From contig JBNKHH010000082.1 in assembly GCA_050290245.1 (NCBI GenBank), forward strand, positions 1 to 39,262: 39,262 bases of DNA, given 5' to 3'. Made by a program: the position numbers and the translations under genes. The DNA is from JBNKHH01 sp050290245. Its GTDB lineage: Bacteria; Pseudomonadota; Alphaproteobacteria; Rhodobacterales; Rhodobacteraceae. Positions 32,704-39,262 of this stretch are shown one piece after another (positions within the stretch are counted from its first letter, which is position 1; each line of letters begins with the position of its first letter). The notes under the pieces were generated by a model. The model was not told the DNA's origin. It saw only the letters and a program-made list of their open reading frames with translations, and did not search any database.

Positions 32704-33399
32704 ATGCTCGGACGTCTATTTAAGAGCCAGGACGCAACTGACGCGCCCAAGGCGGCAAAGCCGGCCAAACGCAAGAAGGACAAGGCGATCATCCACAAGT
32801 CGGTGCCGGACGAGGTACTATATCCCGATGGCCGCCCGGAAGAGGTGCACGACAACGGATGGCTTGAAAACGTGCCGGTGCCCACAGCCAAGACCAAACC
32901 GGTCTCGGCGCCAACCGCCGCTTCTCGTCCATCGGGGGCCGCGTCCGCTGCGCCCGCGTCCGCTCAGACACAGACACCGGCAGCTGCTCCTATCGCTGCC
33001 GACCCTGCCACTTTTGCAATTTCGGCCAATGCGGCCGCGACCGGGCGACCGCGCTACCCCCATGGATGGCTTGTGGTTGTCGAAGGTCCGGGCCTTGGCG
33101 AATGGTATCCACTGGAAGGCGGTGTTTCGACCATCGGCACCGGCGCCGACCAGACCGTCGCACTGACTTTTGGCGACAGCGCGGTACAGGACCATGCCCA
33201 CGCCACGCTGGCCTATGACAAGCGCGCGCAGGGTTTCGCACTGGACCCGGCGCAGAACAGCGCGCGGGTCAACGGCCTTCCCGTGTCCGCCCTGACCGCA
33301 CTGCGCGACGGCGATGTCATTACGCTGGGTGGCACCAGCTTGCGCCTTGTTGCGCTTTGCAGCCCGAACTTCCACTGGGGACACGTTCAGCCGTCCTGA
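32704..33399 (+). CDS. FHA-domain protein
   Basis: A 231-residue protein in three parts: a charged N-terminus rich in Lys and Pro (AAKPAKRKKDKAIIHKSVPD), an Ala/Pro/Thr-rich linker at about residues 58-110, and a C-terminal forkhead-associated domain at about 118-225. The FHA domain has WYPLEGGVSTIGTGADQTVAL, HAHATLAYDK, DPAQNSARVNG and LRDGDVITLGGTSLRLV. The usual Arg of the GR motif is replaced (TIGTGADQT), so phosphothreonine binding may be altered. No signal peptide is seen. The start ATG follows AAGGGATAATCACC. Role unknown; FHA proteins bind phosphorylated partners. Confidence 0.85.
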   Translation: MLGRLFKSQDATDAPKAAKPAKRKKDKAIIHKSVPDEVLYPDGRPEEVHDNGWLENVPVPTAKTKPVSAPTAASRPSGAASAAPASAQTQTPAAAPIAADPATFAISANAAATGRPRYPHGWLVVVEGPGLGEWYPLEGGVSTIGTGADQTVALTFGDSAVQDHAHATLAYDKRAQGFALDPAQNSARVNGLPVSALTALRDGDVITLGGTSLRLVALCSPNFHWGHVQPS

Positions 33400-33480
33400 C
33401 CGAACTGATCAACCGAAGACCGAAAACAACGGGGTAGGTGGCCAATGGCGACCCGCCCCTTTTCTTTTCAAGCCACCGGC

Positions 33481-33663
33481 TCAATGCGACGGCGACGACC
33501 AGACAAACCCCAGCACCAGCAAGAGAATGAACACCGCCACCCCGGTGACCGCGGCGCGCTGCAGCTTGGTAGTGGCCTTGAACCAGGCCCACTCTTCCAG
33601 GGCAAGGATCAGCACAAAGATCAGGATGGCCGGAATGAGTGGGCCGTAAAAGTTCATGTGCAT
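33481..33663 (-). CDS. small two-helix membrane protein
   Basis: A 60-residue protein. ATG at 33663 has GGGAGG 8 nt upstream (33672-33677); a longer version from 33699 is possible but lacks this site. Two hydrophobic helices are seen: PLIPAILIFVLILALEEWAW (residues about 8-27) and AAVTGVAVFILLLVLGFVW (about 38-56), with a short basic loop (KATTKLQR) between. It is downstream of the response-regulator terminator, so it has its own promoter or depends on readthrough. Family not recognised. Confidence 0.65.
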   Translation of the reverse strand: MHMNFYGPLIPAILIFVLILALEEWAWFKATTKLQRAAVTGVAVFILLLVLGFVWSSPSH

Positions 33664-33713
33664 GGCGAATACCTCCCGATCCCACTGTGCCTTTCGCACC
33701 CGTGGTCGTCACG

Positions 33714-33739
33714 AAAAAAAGACCGGGCACAAGGCCCGG
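33714..33739 (-). terminator. Rho-independent terminator downstream of response regulator
   Basis: On the minus strand CCGGGC (33739-33734), a 5-nt loop, and GCCCGG (33728-33723) form a stem followed by TC and then a seven-T run (33720-33714). It lies 63 nt after the response-regulator stop. Confidence 0.8.
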
Positions 33740-33801
33740 CCAGTCCAACAGGGAGGTACCATGCCATAACCCGGACATGGAAACGGGATTCCGTATTCCG
33801 G

Positions 33802-34491
33802 TCAGGCCACCAGTCGATAGCCGCCCGACTCTGTTACAAGTAAACGCGCGTTTGAGGGATCTGGTTCGATTTTTTGTCGCAGCCTGTAAATATGTGTCTC
33901 GAGTGTGTGCGTTGTGACACCCGCGTTATAACCCCACACTTCGTGCAAAAGGATGTCGCGCGGCACAACACCTTCGGAGGCGCGGTACAGGAATTTGAGG
34001 ATATTCGTCTCCTTCTCGGTCAGACGAATCTTTTTTTCTTCCTCTGTAATCAACATCTTCTGCGCCGGCTGGAAGGTGTACGGCCCAAGCTGGAAAACGG
34101 CATCTTCGCTCTGCTCATGCTGCCGGAGCTGCGCACGGACACGGGCCAGAAGCACCGGGAACTTGAACGGCTTGGTCACGTAATCGTTTGCGCCTGCATC
34201 AAGCCCCAGAATGGTATCGGCATCCGAATCATGGCCCGTCAGCATCAAAATCGGGCATTTCACACCGTGCTTGCGCAACACACGGCACAACTCGCGGCCA
34301 TCGGTGTCGGGCAGTCCGACATCCAGAATCACCAGGTCGTAAATCCCCTGGCGGGCCTTCTCCATCGCTTCGGCGCCGTTCCCGGCTTCGAAGACATCGA
34401 AATCCTCCGTCATGATCAACTGTTCACCCAACGCTTCGCGCAGGTCGTCATCGTCATCCACCAGCAAAATCTTTTTCAGGTTCTGAGCCAT
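33802..34491 (-). CDS. OmpR/PhoB-family two-component response regulator
   Basis: A 229-residue regulator. The receiver domain is residues 5-120: acidic pair in LLVDDDDDL, phosphoacceptor Asp57 in LVILDVGLPD, Thr in LMLTGHDSD, and Lys in YVTKPFKFP. The C-terminal winged helix is at about residues 140-227 (LTEKETNILKFLYRASEGVV, then LETHIYRLRQKIEP). No histidine kinase is adjacent. ATG at 34491 is used; the frame continues to 34611, but that part lies over the intergenic region. It is divergent from ribA. It resembles the essential envelope regulator CenR/OtpR of alphaproteobacteria, from memory, so that identity is tentative. Confidence 0.92.
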   Translation of the reverse strand: MAQNLKKILLVDDDDDLREALGEQLIMTEDFDVFEAGNGAEAMEKARQGIYDLVILDVGLPDTDGRELCRVLRKHGVKCPILMLTGHDSDADTILGLDAGANDYVTKPFKFPVLLARVRAQLRQHEQSEDAVFQLGPYTFQPAQKMLITEEEKKIRLTEKETNILKFLYRASEGVVPRDILLHEVWGYNAGVTTHTLETHIYRLRQKIEPDPSNARLLVTESGGYRLVA

Positions 34492-34650
34492 CTTGGCCTC
34501 TCGCGTCTGTGATAGTGCCCAGATGCGCATGAATGGCACATCTTGCAAGAATTGCTGCAAATTCTCACAGCGTCGTGTCGAAGACTCGGGAAATGTTTCA
34601 ATATGCGTCAAAGACGACTAGATGAGCCTGAGGAACAGGCCAGAACTGAG

Positions 34651-35727
34651 ATGACGCTGATACCCACCCTTCTGGAACGCATCGCGCGTGCACGAACCGA
34701 TCTTAGGCTCGGCCTTCCAGTCGTGCTTGAGGGCGATGGCAGTGCAGCGCTGGTGTTGGCAGCCGAGGGTGTGGACCCGGCACGTTTTGCCGGCCTTCGC
34801 GGCCTGGGCGAGCCGGTCCTGGCGATTACGGCCAAACGGGCCGAGACGCTGAAGGCGCGCGCCTACGACGGCGACCTCGCGCGCATCGCCCTGCCGCGCG
34901 ATGCAACCGCCGATTGGATCGCCACCGTCGCCGATCCGAAAGACGATCTGTCGGCGCCGATGAAGGGGCCGTTCAACACCCTGCGTGAGGGGCCCGCCAC
35001 CCTGCACCGTACCGCTCTGGCGCTGGTCAAATCCGCCCGGCTCCTGCCTGCCGCCCTCGTACTTCCGTTCGCCGGCGAGGCCCCGGCGGACCTCACGCGC
35101 CTCGACGCCGCAGCCACCGACACTGCTCTGAAAGAGGCGGTCCATCACGACCTCGTGGTCACGGGCCGGGTACCGATCAGCGTCTCGAAATCCGGTCGCG
35201 TCCACGTCTTCCGCCCCGGCGACGGCAGCGAGGAACACGTGGTCTGCGAAATCGGCCAGCCCCACCGCGACACCCCCGTCCTGGCGCGGCTGCATTCGGC
35301 CTGTTTCACCGGCGACGTCCTGGGCTCGCTGAAATGCGACTGCGGTCCACAACTGCACGCTGCCCTGGCCCAGATGGGGGCCGAAGGCGCCGGTGTGTTA
35401 TTGTACCTCGACCAGGAAGGGCGCGGCATCGGCCTGGCTAACAAGATGCGCGCCTACGCGCTGCAGGATCAGGGCTTTGATACGGTCGAAGCCAACCACC
35501 GCCTTGGCTTCGAGGATGACGAACGCGACTTCCGCACCGGGGCCGACCTGTTGAAACGGCTCGGGTTTTCCAGCGTCCGTCTGATGACCAACAATCCCGC
35601 AAAGGTCGCGATGATGGAGGCCCAGGGCATCAAGGTTGTCGAGCGAGTGCCGCTGAAAGTGGGACAGAACCCGCTGAACGAGGCCTATCTTGGCGTGAAG
35701 GCACAGAAGTCGGGGCACCTGCTGTGA
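34651..35727 (+). CDS. ribA: GTP cyclohydrolase II (riboflavin biosynthesis)
   Basis: A 358-residue protein from ATG 34651; ATG 34603 in frame would add 16 residues. The C-terminal GTP cyclohydrolase II domain starts near residue 165. Zinc ligands are Cys218, Cys229 and Cys231 (LHSACFTGDVLGSLKCDCG), with DQEGRGIGLANK at 254-265 and VEANHRLGF after it. It converts GTP to 2,5-diamino-6-ribosylamino-4(3H)-pyrimidinone 5'-phosphate plus formate and pyrophosphate, the first step to riboflavin. The N-terminal about 150 residues lack the DHBP synthase (RibB) motifs, so the protein is not a RibBA bifunctional enzyme. It is divergent from the response-regulator gene and followed by an L,D-transpeptidase gene. 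Confidence 0.93.
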   Translation: MTLIPTLLERIARARTDLRLGLPVVLEGDGSAALVLAAEGVDPARFAGLRGLGEPVLAITAKRAETLKARAYDGDLARIALPRDATADWIATVADPKDDLSAPMKGPFNTLREGPATLHRTALALVKSARLLPAALVLPFAGEAPADLTRLDAAATDTALKEAVHHDLVVTGRVPISVSKSGRVHVFRPGDGSEEHVVCEIGQPHRDTPVLARLHSACFTGDVLGSLKCDCGPQLHAALAQMGAEGAGVLLYLDQEGRGIGLANKMRAYALQDQGFDTVEANHRLGFEDDERDFRTGADLLKRLGFSSVRLMTNNPAKVAMMEAQGIKVVERVPLKVGQNPLNEAYLGVKAQKSGHLL

Positions 35728-35816
35728 AGGCTTCGCCGCTTTGGCGAACGCCGATCCGCCGTAGGGGCGCCACCCCCCCGGCCCTCCCCGGAGGAACTCC
35801 GAAAAGAAAAAACGCC
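35728..35816 (+). other. intergenic stretch with GC-rich palindromes
   Basis: It holds CCTCCCCGGAGG with a following purine-rich AACTCCGAAAAGAAAAAACG. The layout resembles the GC-rich block plus AAG-rich tail seen often between Rhodobacterales genes, from memory. A GTG at 35724 overlapping the ribA stop could make this part of the following gene, which I judge less likely. Confidence 0.35.
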
Positions 35817-36296
35817 ATGGTTCTGACACCGCGCGGGCTATGGGTTCAGGGGCGATACCTCCCCTGCTCGATCGGGCGCGGCGGGATCGTTTCGGACAAA
35901 CGCGAAGGCGATCGCGGCACCCCGACCGGGGCGCATCGCATCGTCGGCATGCTCTACCGCCCCGACCGCTTGGCCGCGCCAGCACCCTGGGCCGCGCCGA
36001 TCCGGCCGGGCGATCTGTGGTGTGACGCGGCGGATCATGCACAGTACAACCACCAGGTGCACGCGCCCTTTTCCGCCTCGCACGAAGCCTTATGGCGCGC
36101 CGACCGGCTTTATGACCTTGTGCTCGTGACCGATTGGAACTGGCCCGAGGCCACGCCTGGCAGGGGTTCGGCCATCTTCATGCACCGCTGGCGTCGGCCC
36201 GGCTATCCGACCGAGGGCTGCGTGGCCCTGTGCCCCGATCACCTGCTCTGGCTGGCGCATCACATCACCCCCGGTACGCAACTGATCGTGCGTTAA
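35817..36296 (+). CDS. YkuD-type L,D-transpeptidase-domain protein
   Basis: A 159-residue protein. The catalytic motif is IFMHRWRRPGYPTEGCVAL, with the His at its start and the Cys in TEGC about 14 residues later. Upstream marks are CSIGRGGIVSDKREGDRGTP and TPTGAHRI, typical of the family strand pattern. ATG at 35817 is taken as start; GTG at 35724 would add 31 unconserved residues. No clear signal peptide is seen, so export is uncertain. YkuD enzymes form 3-3 crosslinks in peptidoglycan or attach proteins to it. The gene ends 80 nt from the convergent holA stop. Confidence 0.85.
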   Translation: MVLTPRGLWVQGRYLPCSIGRGGIVSDKREGDRGTPTGAHRIVGMLYRPDRLAAPAPWAAPIRPGDLWCDAADHAQYNHQVHAPFSASHEALWRADRLYDLVLVTDWNWPEATPGRGSAIFMHRWRRPGYPTEGCVALCPDHLLWLAHHITPGTQLIVR

Positions 36297-36376
36297 GAGC
36301 CAACGCCGAACCTCCTATCTTTATCTTGCCAAAAAATACGCAAATAGGGGCACAAACCCTGCCTGCAGGCAAAGCC
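36297..36376. other. convergent intergenic region between L,D-transpeptidase and holA
   Basis: It contains the palindrome TGCCTGCAGGCA (36360-36371) just after the holA stop on the minus strand. Further on is the minus-strand stretch GTATTTTTTGGCAAGATAAAG (T-run 36331-36336), which looks like a common Rhodobacterales intergenic motif from memory. It may help terminate transcription from both sides. No gene. Confidence 0.35.
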
Positions 36377-37399
36377 CTACCGGCGTCCCATCCAGGCCAG
36401 CCGCAAGAGAGCCCTTTCCATCACAGCCATTTCCGGCACCTGGGCCGTGGAACGCAGGGTCAGGTCGGTATCCAGCAGAAGCGACAGCGCGCGCTCCAGC
36501 TTATGCATTCCCCAGGCCGAGGCCTGACGTTGGATACGATCACGACGGGGGCCAAAGACGGGTGGCCTGAGCTTGCCTATGCCCGCGCCCGCGCCGCCCG
36601 GATCCGAGGCGACAATGTGAAGCGTTCGAAAATGCCGGGTCGCACCGATGCACAGCCCCACAGGCCCGATGCCCTGGGCCTCGAGCCGGCGCAACACCGG
36701 GCCGATCTCGTGGGCGCGGCCCTCGGCGGCGATGTTCAACACATCGTCGATCCCGGCCTCTATGGATTGCGGGGCCGAAAGCGCCACCTCCTCCGGGGTC
36801 AGCGGGGTATCGTCGCCGCGCTTGTAAAGTGCCACCTTTTCGAGGGTCTGACGAAAATCGCCCGGGTCGATCGTACGCGACAGTTCGGTCAGTGCCGCCA
36901 TGGCGTCGCCCGACAGATTGGTCAGACCGGCCGTCTTGAGCGCCGCCTCGATCTCTGCCCGGCTGGGCGGATCGTCATAGATACCGGTGGCATAGGCGTT
37001 CGGATGACCCTCAAACAGCTTTCTCAGCTTGGACTTGGCCGCCAGCTGGCCCGCGGTAATCACCACCTGGGCATCGCCGTCGCGCCATTCCGACAGCACG
37101 GCGGCGATCGTATCGCTCAGCCCGTCGCCCGCGTCCTCGACAAAAGCGACACGGGGGCCGGGAAAAAATCCCTGCGCCTTGATCGCGTCCATCAGCAAGG
37201 CCGGGTCCTTCCTCAGGTCCGCAGCCGGGATGCGCGCCAGCCGCATCTCGTCCTCGCCCTCGGGACCGATCAGCGCCTTGATGACCTCCTGCCGCCTCAG
37301 CGCCACGCGCATGGCGTCCGAGCCATAGATCAAAAGGCCGGTGGACGTGGGATCGGGCTTGGCGAAATAGCCGGGCGCGTCACGGGTCGAAAGCTTCAT
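36377..37399 (-). CDS. holA: DNA polymerase III delta subunit
   Basis: A 340-residue clamp-loader subunit. Family marks are GLLIYGSDAMRVALRRQEVI at about residues 21-40, ADLRKDPALLMDAIKAQGFF near 59-78, and VAFVEDAGDGLS. The later ATP-domain-like region has LTNLSGDAMAALTELSRTID and FRQTLEKVALYKRGDDTPLT. The C-terminal collar domain is after about residue 220 (LEAQGIGPVGLCIGATRHFR). It opens the beta clamp for loading onto DNA. The start ATG overlaps the lptE stop by 4 nt (ATGA). The order leuS-lptE-holA is a conserved alphaproteobacterial arrangement. Confidence 0.93.
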   Translation of the reverse strand: MKLSTRDAPGYFAKPDPTSTGLLIYGSDAMRVALRRQEVIKALIGPEGEDEMRLARIPAADLRKDPALLMDAIKAQGFFPGPRVAFVEDAGDGLSDTIAAVLSEWRDGDAQVVITAGQLAAKSKLRKLFEGHPNAYATGIYDDPPSRAEIEAALKTAGLTNLSGDAMAALTELSRTIDPGDFRQTLEKVALYKRGDDTPLTPEEVALSAPQSIEAGIDDVLNIAAEGRAHEIGPVLRRLEAQGIGPVGLCIGATRHFRTLHIVASDPGGAGAGIGKLRPPVFGPRRDRIQRQASAWGMHKLERALSLLLDTDLTLRSTAQVPEMAVMERALLRLAWMGRR

Positions 37400-37983
37400 A
37401 GCCCGCGCGTCACAAGGTCGGCGGCGATGCGGTCGGCAAGGATCACCATAAGGCGGCGGCGCGCGTCGCGTTCGGCATAAATGGTGGCCACGGTCGTCGA
37501 TGTGGCGGAATAGCTGGTAAAGCTGGTCTCGCTGCCCGAAGCGACCTCGGTCCCGTCGCCCATGCGCAATACACGCCAGTCGACACGGCCAGTAATATTG
37601 TACCGGCTGATTTCGCCGTCGGGCAGAAAGCCGACCTCGTCTTCGCGAAGACGGATGTCCGCCACCAGTTCAAGGTCGGCGCCCGATGGCTGGCCCAGAC
37701 GGTCCTGGAGACGTTTGACCAGGGCAAAGCCGTCCTCGTCGGCGGGCTCAGCCACGTCGATCCGGCCCCACAGACCTTCGGCGCTACCGCCGGGGCCATA
37801 GACGGGGGCGAACCCGCAGGCGGCGAGGGCGAAAAACCCAACAAGGATGCCCCGACGGGATGAGAGCAGCGCCCGGCACGCAGGAAGGGCGCAAAAGCGC
37901 CCGCCCTGGGGGGCGGGTCGGGCGCTGCTCGGCGTTTCCGCCGAGCGGGACAGATACGGTCTCAGGAGATCAGATAACGACAT
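37396..37983 (-). CDS. lptE: LPS-assembly lipoprotein LptE, with unusual 5' end
   Basis: The conserved part begins with a lipoprotein signal SSRRGILVGFFALAACGFAP, where Cys56 (counted from the ATG at 37983) is the lipidation site. It is followed by a short LptE domain with LVADIRLREDEVGF and ISRYNITGRVDWRV. LptE plugs the LptD barrel in the outer membrane and helps place LPS. The only in-frame ATG (37983, overlapping leuS by 14 nt) puts 40 extra residues, rich in Arg, Pro and Ala, ahead of the signal. Codons 18-40 of that extension are covered by a nested inverted repeat (37864-37930). Either the repeat is an insertion into the signal region, or translation starts at a non-ATG codon such as CTG at 37869. 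Its role is inferred from the signal and from its position between leuS and holA. Confidence 0.82.
   Translation of the reverse strand: MSLSDLLRPYLSRSAETPSSARPAPQGGRFCALPACRALLSSRRGILVGFFALAACGFAPVYGPGGSAEGLWGRIDVAEPADEDGFALVKRLQDRLGQPSGADLELVADIRLREDEVGFLPDGEISRYNITGRVDWRVLRMGDGTEVASGSETSFTSYSATSTTVATIYAERDARRRLMVILADRIAADLVTRGL
37864..37946. repeat. nested palindromic element in the 5' part of lptE
   Basis: GAGCAGCGCCCG (37864-37875) and CGGGCGCTGCTC (37919-37930) are perfect 12-bp outer arms. Inside lie GGGCGC-AAAA-GCGCCC (37887-37902) and CCCGCCC-TGGG-GGGCGGG (37900-37917), which overlap by 3 nt. Adjoining it is a GNRA-type hairpin on the minus strand, GCTCGGCG-GAAA-CGCCGAGC (37946-37927). 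The element is far more structured than the surrounding coding sequence and resembles dispersed REP-like intergenic repeats. No second copy is seen in the window. Confidence 0.65.
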
Positions 37984-39262
37984 TGATGATGCGGCCCGGC
38001 ACGACGATCAGCTTCTTGGGCTGGCCACCGGCCAGCGCCTTGACCACAGCATCGTCGGCCAGCGCCAGCTTTTCAACCTCGGCCTTGTCCAGATCCTTGG
38101 CGACGGTGATCTCGCTCTTGCGCTTGCCGTTGATCTGGATCGGCAGGGTCACCGTGTCCTCGACCAGAAGGCTCTCGTCGGCCACCGGCCAGGGGGCATC
38201 GGTGACCATGCCTTCGCCGCCCAGCATGGCCCAGACTTCCTCGGCCAGGTGCGGGGTCATGGGCGACATCAGCTTGGCCAGTGTCAGCGCAGCCTCGCGC
38301 CGCGCCCCTGCCGAAGCTTTTGTTTTCTGGAGACTATTCGTAAAGGCATAGAGCTTGGCGATGGCCGCGTTGAACCCGAAACTCTCGACGCCCAGGGTCA
38401 CGTCGCGGATGCATTGGTGCAGCGCCTTCATCAGCGCGGCGTCATCGCCGCCGGTGTCGTTGCCCTCCGCGATCTCGGACGAAATCCGATGGACGCGGGA
38501 CAGGTGTTTGAAGGCCGCATCGGCCCCGGCGGCGGTCCATTCCACGTCCCGCTCGGGCGGAGAATCGCTCAAGACGAACCAGCGTGCGGTGTCTGCACCG
38601 TATTGGTCAATGATGGCGACCGGGTCGACGACATTGTTCTTGGACTTGGACATCTTGGCCGAGGGGATGATCGTCACCTCGGTGCCGTCCTTCAGGAAAC
38701 CCTTGCCGTCCCTCAGTTCCACATCCTCGGGATAGTGGTAGACAGGCCGGCCATCGGCGCCCTTGGTCTGGTAAATCGCGTGGGTCACCATCCCTTGCGT
38801 GAACAGCGCATTGAACGGCTCTTTCGACTTCTCGGGCAGGTGGCCACAGATGTGCATCGCGCGGGCAAAGAACCGGCTGTACAGCAGGTGCAAAATCGCG
38901 TGCTCGATGCCGCCGATATACTGGTCGACGTTCATCCAGTATTCCGCATCCGCCATGTTGGTCGGCGTTTCGGCGCGGGGCGCGGTGAACCGGGCGAAAT
39001 ACCACGACGAATCCACGAAGGTGTCCATCGTATCCGTCTCGCGCTTGGCGGGCGCGCCACAGGACGGGCAGGCGCAGTCGCGCCACGTCGGGTGACGGTC
39101 CAGCGGGTTGCCGGGGATCGAGAAATCAATCGGCTTGCCGCCCTCGTCATAAGGAAGCTGGACCGGCAGGTTTTCCTTCTTCTCGGGCACCACGCCGCAA
39201 GCGTCGCAATGGACCACCGGGATCGGACAGCCCCAGTACCGTTGACGCGACAGGCCCCAGTC
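37970..39262 (-). CDS. leuS: leucyl-tRNA synthetase, C-terminal part (5' end beyond window)
   Basis: The frame is open to the right edge, beginning DWGLSRQRYWGCPIPVVHCD, so the N-terminal half (HIGH motif, editing domain) is outside. The visible part has a zinc-type module with CDACG and CPSCGAP, DTFVDSSWYF, GGIEHAILHLLYSRFF, and the KMSKS catalytic loop in SAKMSKSKNNVVDP. It then has the anticodon-binding domain and a C-terminal KKLIVVPGRIINVVI. The enzyme charges tRNA-Leu with leucine. The stop at 37970-37972 overlaps the lptE ATG, so it is probably the first visible gene of a leuS-lptE-holA operon. Confidence 0.97.
   Translation of the reverse strand, partial: DWGLSRQRYWGCPIPVVHCDACGVVPEKKENLPVQLPYDEGGKPIDFSIPGNPLDRHPTWRDCACPSCGAPAKRETDTMDTFVDSSWYFARFTAPRAETPTNMADAEYWMNVDQYIGGIEHAILHLLYSRFFARAMHICGHLPEKSKEPFNALFTQGMVTHAIYQTKGADGRPVYHYPEDVELRDGKGFLKDGTEVTIIPSAKMSKSKNNVVDPVAIIDQYGADTARWFVLSDSPPERDVEWTAAGADAAFKHLSRVHRISSEIAEGNDTGGDDAALMKALHQCIRDVTLGVESFGFNAAIAKLYAFTNSLQKTKASAGARREAALTLAKLMSPMTPHLAEEVWAMLGGEGMVTDAPWPVADESLLVEDTVTLPIQINGKRKSEITVAKDLDKAEVEKLALADDAVVKALAGGQPKKLIVVPGRIINVVI

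Noticed and set aside
33749..33769. Perfect Shine-Dalgarno followed by ATG-CCA-TAA on the plus strand
   Set aside because: Only a two-codon frame in a terminator region; no evidence of function.
36134..37480. 448-codon plus-strand open frame over holA
   Set aside because: Overlaps the L,D-transpeptidase in another frame and is antisense to holA; composition is His/Gly/Arg-rich as expected for a shadow frame.

Overview
The window looks like a piece of an alphaproteobacterial chromosome, most likely Rhodobacterales (Roseobacter/Rhodobacteraceae type). The reasons are the high GC content, two TRAP transporters beside two ribose-type ABC transporters, and a right flank of core genes (OmpR-type response regulator, ribA, an L,D-transpeptidase, holA, lptE, leuS) in an arrangement familiar from that order. 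This is a judgement from gene content; no 16S or other marker is present. No insertion sequence, tRNA, rRNA or CRISPR array was seen.

Left 31.9 kb: four transport/catabolic cassettes side by side, three with a dedicated regulator and the second with its own divergent one. (1) Positions 1-11139, minus strand: a ribose-type ABC importer (binding protein, ATPase, permease), then a SorC-family regulator, aldo/keto reductase, GlpD/EryB-like FAD dehydrogenase, DhnA-type class I aldolase, FGGY kinase and a GMC oxidoreductase cut by the window edge. This reads as import, phosphorylation, oxidation and aldol cleavage of a polyol or sugar. (2) 11367-16317: a GntR/FCD regulator divergent from a TRAP transporter and a galactonate-dehydratase-like enolase-superfamily enzyme, consistent with sugar-acid uptake and dehydration. 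(3) 16322-21794, minus strand: a second GntR/FCD regulator followed by an ABC sugar importer with two different permeases. (4) 25038-31850, minus strand: LysR regulator, TRAP transporter, GST-like protein, carboxymuconolactone-decarboxylase-like protein, LigI-like amidohydrolase and SDR, a compact candidate pathway for an aromatic- or lactone-derived acid. Between (3) and (4) lie a secreted NylB-like serine hydrolase and a divergent TetR regulator sharing a perfect 11-bp-arm palindrome.

Right 7 kb: mostly housekeeping. A DUF6505-like protein, an FHA-domain protein, a small membrane protein, a response regulator with its terminator, ribA, an L,D-transpeptidase, then holA-lptE-leuS on the minus strand, with leuS running off the right edge. 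The 5' part of lptE contains a nested inverted-repeat element that displaces the lipoprotein signal from the only ATG.

Cross-cutting regulation: all four substrate-binding-protein genes are followed at once by a strong GC-rich hairpin before the next transporter gene. Near-perfect palindromes sit where the GntR, TetR and possibly SorC regulators would bind. Functions are assigned from motifs and context; exact substrates are not known from the sequence.
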